Positions 62,358-64,000 of a DNA stretch of 64,000 bases are shown piece by piece (position 1 is the stretch's first letter; each line of letters begins with the position of its first letter). Position numbers and translations under genes: made by a program. The DNA lies in the NCBI GenBank assembly GCA_016721905.1, contig JADKHH010000001.1:62001-126000 (forward strand), read 5' to 3'. Source of the stretch: Candidatus Opimibacter skivensis. GTDB lineage: Bacteria; Bacteroidota; Bacteroidia; Chitinophagales; Saprospiraceae. The notes beneath the pieces were generated by a model. It was given only the letters and a program-made list of their open reading frames with translations. It did not search any database and was not told the DNA's origin.

Positions 62358-62600
62358 TTAAAGTAGCCTCCCATGCAGGAAGTAATGACTGAAGAAGCGT
62401 TCATCCTGTTTGTCGCCGAGCCCTGTGTCGATGAGTATGACTTTTTCACCGGTGTCCACCAGGAGGCATCTCATCGTCCAGCTGCAGAGGTTGTTGTCAT
62501 CCGCAGGGATCATCTTATTCCAAATTGTTTTAGGAACTACCCCAAACATAGCGCCGCCATCAAGTTTGAAATGGCCTGTTTCAATAGAAATGACTTTCAT
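62358..62600 (-). pseudogene. MBL-fold metallo-hydrolase, N-terminal part
   Basis: Start ATG 62598-62600 gives KVISIETGHFKLDGGAMFGVV, typical of the family opening. MRCLLVDTGEKVILIDTGLGD follows. The frame stops after FLHGRLL through loss of a G. The start lies one base after the ribH stop, on the same strand, so the gene is downstream in the TPR-ribH operon. A longer start in the 62669 region would overlap ribH and is less likely. Confidence 0.8.
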
Positions 62601-62601
62601 A

Positions 62602-63108
62602 TCAATACCCGATTCGCTTCTTGGTAGTAGTATCTCCTGTGCGTACAATGGCCATCTGTAAGGCAGCAACTGCGGCTTCTGAGCCTTTGTTGCCGTGCTT
62701 GCCTCCTGCTCTTTCTTTAGCTTGCTCTTCTGTGTTGGTAGTCAGCACACCGAATATGACGGGAATGCCTGACATCAAACCTAACTGCATGATACCTGAT
62801 GCAACCGCAGCGGCAATATATTCATCATGTTTGGTCTCTCCCTGGATGATACATCCCAGGCAGATCACAGCATCCTTTTTACCGGGTTTCATAATCTGGC
62901 GCGCACCCCATGGCAGTTCGAAAGAGCCGGGCACATAGAGCACCTCGATATTGTCTTCTAAAACACCAGCCTTGAGCAAGGTTTCCTTTGCGCCGCTGAG
63001 CAACGCATTGGTAATGTCAGCGTTCCATTCAGAAACGACAATACCGATTTTAAAGGATGATCCATCCGGCAGGTTAACCAATGAGGGTGATGCATCCCGC
63101 GAAGCCAT
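62602..63108 (-). CDS. ribH: 6,7-dimethyl-8-ribityllumazine synthase
   Basis: 168 residues. IGIVVSEWNADITNALLSGA, VPGSFELPWGARQIM, CLGCIIQGETKHDEYIAAAV and PVIFGVLTTNTEEQAKERAGG are the standard RibH motifs, including the catalytic His in the KHDEY loop. It makes lumazine, the precursor of riboflavin. It follows the TPR gene by two bases. Its C-terminus has the usual KGSEAAVAALQM helix. Confidence 0.95.
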   Translation of the reverse strand: MASRDASPSLVNLPDGSSFKIGIVVSEWNADITNALLSGAKETLLKAGVLEDNIEVLYVPGSFELPWGARQIMKPGKKDAVICLGCIIQGETKHDEYIAAAVASGIMQLGLMSGIPVIFGVLTTNTEEQAKERAGGKHGNKGSEAAVAALQMAIVRTGDTTTKKRIGY

Positions 63109-63110
63109 AT

Positions 63111-63803
63111 TTATTTGCCTTCTGCCCTTGCGATATATTTATCGATCGAAAGTGCTTCGTTACTGTTCGGATACTTAGACTTGATGGTCTTGTAAATCTC
63201 CAGGGCCTTGTCAACCTCGTTCTGGGATTCGTGTAGTAACGCCAATTTCTTCAGGTAGTATGGAGTCAGCAATTCATTGTCTGAAGACGATGATGCTTTT
63301 TTATAACTAGCCATTGCTTTGTCCATCTGGTTGAGTTCAGAATAGACATCGCCCAGAGCGCCATGTTTCATGGTAGGGCCTACAACACCATCCGGATCAA
63401 AATCATTGAGATGGGTGAGTGCAGCATCAAAATTACCTAGATTGAGGTACGAGATACCTGCATAGAAGTTAGCCAGGTTAGCTGCTTTGGTTCCGCCAAA
63501 ATCCTTGATAATAGTCAGAAAGCCACTATAGCCTCCGCCCGGATTTTCAAGAGCTACCTGGAAGGAATCCTGTTCAAACTGGAACTGGGCCATCCACATC
63601 TGTGCCATGGCTTTCTCTTCCTTCGGCTGCTGGATCATATTCTTGTATACAAACCAACCACCAACAACGATCACCAAACCGGCAACAACCCCAATGATCA
63701 CTTTCTGGTTTTTCTCAAAAAAGTTATTGGCCTGCATCCTTGCCTGGGTAAGGTCGAGCAGTGTCTCTTCATTCTTTTTTTCCAGCTTTCTTCTAATAGC
63801 CAT
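63111..63803 (-). CDS. TPR membrane protein, YfgM-like
   Basis: 230 residues from the internal ATG at 63801-63803 (AIRRKLEKKNEE); an upstream in-frame start at 63833 overlaps the -7 element. A cytoplasmic coiled head, one transmembrane helix (VIIGVVAGLVIVVGGWFVYK) and four or more TPR-like helical pairs (FYAGISYLNLGNFDAALTHL, GDVYSELNQMDKAMASYKKA, ALLHESQNEVDKALEIYKTI) follow. YfgM-type proteins interact with Sec machinery or chaperones in the periplasm; role here inferred. It heads an operon with ribH. Confidence 0.82.
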   Translation of the reverse strand: MAIRRKLEKKNEETLLDLTQARMQANNFFEKNQKVIIGVVAGLVIVVGGWFVYKNMIQQPKEEKAMAQMWMAQFQFEQDSFQVALENPGGGYSGFLTIIKDFGGTKAANLANFYAGISYLNLGNFDAALTHLNDFDPDGVVGPTMKHGALGDVYSELNQMDKAMASYKKASSSSDNELLTPYYLKKLALLHESQNEVDKALEIYKTIKSKYPNSNEALSIDKYIARAEGK

Positions 63804-63830
63804 CGCAATCCATATTTTTAAAAAGTGGTG

Positions 63831-63860
63831 CAAAAGTAATCATTTGCCTCAAATAGACAA
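63831..63860 (-). promoter_or_regulatory. Promoter TTG-N19-TACTTTTG for the TPR-ribH operon
   Basis: On the minus strand TTG (63858-63860), 19 bases, then TACTTTTG (63831-63838) fit the Bacteroidota consensus with correct spacing. Predicted start near 63825 gives a ~22-base leader to ATG 63803. This is the best promoter in the window. Confidence 0.6.
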
Positions 63861-63905
63861 TGAAACAAGATATTAAGTATTAATATAATTTGTATAGGTA
63901 GCCTA

Positions 63906-63962
63906 ATGCTAGTTGCGAACTTTTCACTTCTAACTGCTAGTTGCTAACTTCTAACTGCTATC
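63906..63962. repeat. AACTTCTAACTGCTAGTTGC words
   Basis: Imperfect 10-12 base direct repeats (CTAGTTGCGAAC, CTGCTAGTTGCTAAC, TTCTAACTGC) fill the gap between the TPR operon promoter and the end of the next gene. The word AACTGCTA also occurs at 29461-29500. Confidence 0.7.
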
Positions 63963-64000
63963 TTAATCTCGTGTAAACGGATAATCCTCCTGCACATAAT
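63963..64000 (-). CDS. Possible 3' end of a gene leaving the window
   Basis: On the minus strand the last 38 bases read ...YVQEDYPFTRD followed by TAA (63963-63965). The frame is open to the window edge and a word repeat begins directly after the stop, as at other genes here. Too short to identify. Confidence 0.3.
   Translation of the reverse strand, partial: YVQEDYPFTRD

Noticed and set aside
62601..62669. Longer start for the metallo-hydrolase
   Set aside because: It would overlap ribH and adds residues not typical of the family; ATG 62600 follows the ribH stop by one base.
1..64000. tRNA, rRNA, CRISPR, insertion sequence or prophage genes
   Set aside because: Read both strands for the conserved T-arm words, spaced direct repeats, transposase and integrase motifs; none found that hold up.

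Overview
The window reads as the chromosome of a member of the Bacteroidota, most likely Saprospiraceae-like. The evidence is a set of lineage-typical families: T9SS (type IX secretion) C-terminal sorting domains, a gliding-motility-associated (CHU_C) adhesin, a PorE-like TPR/PD40/OmpA lipoprotein, fused SecDF, DUF5689, DUF6132 and TonB-dependent receptors with a carboxypeptidase-like plug extension. Several genes are preceded by the -7 element TAnnTTTG. I found no tRNA, rRNA, CRISPR array, prophage or insertion-sequence transposase. The species assignment is an inference.

Layout. 1-5.9 kb: an Er/VIT1 iron exporter, a sulfotransferase, then a compact rhodanese/Dps/thioredoxin/Crp island that looks like sulfane-sulfur and redox handling. 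6-9.8 kb: a T9SS cargo protein, a collagen-like protein and a Na/phosphate symporter. 9.9-13.2 kb: CTP synthase (broken), a MiaE-type hydroxylase and a CPBP protease. 13.2-23 kb: a PIF1-like helicase, a secreted EEP nuclease, a TonB receptor, an OB-fold (DUF5689) lipoprotein and a T9SS-exported PLD-type phosphodiesterase; the last four could together form an extracellular nucleic-acid scavenging locus. 23-30 kb: YajC, a DUF1573 lipoprotein, shikimate kinase, a membrane-anchored subtilase, TrxB, class II aldolase and DUF547. 30-38 kb: SecDF, PorE-like protein, LeuS. 38-46 kb: pyrimidine and purine genes (pyrR-pyrB, purE-purK, pyrC). 46-55 kb: a sterol-reductase-family gene with an internal stop, an SDR, a Nudix hydrolase, a GH38-like glycosidase and a second TonB receptor. 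55-60.5 kb: a large adhesin gene of ten ~82-residue repeats, interrupted three times. 60.5-64 kb: two unknown membrane proteins, a metallo-hydrolase (frameshifted), RibH and a TPR protein.

Two patterns run through the window. First, intergenic gaps are filled by word-like low-complexity repeats, which at about ten genes begin at, or run into, the stop codon. Some of these words recur as dispersed 20-60 bp elements with hairpins. Second, at least five genes carry disruptions. Most are single-base losses in short A or G runs, which points to assembly or sequencing error rather than gene decay; pyrG has lost roughly 29 bases and two genes carry an in-frame TAG.

Gene starts were moved downstream wherever a signal peptide, lipobox, overlap or -7 element argued for it. 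All functional names come from motif recognition only; no database search was possible.
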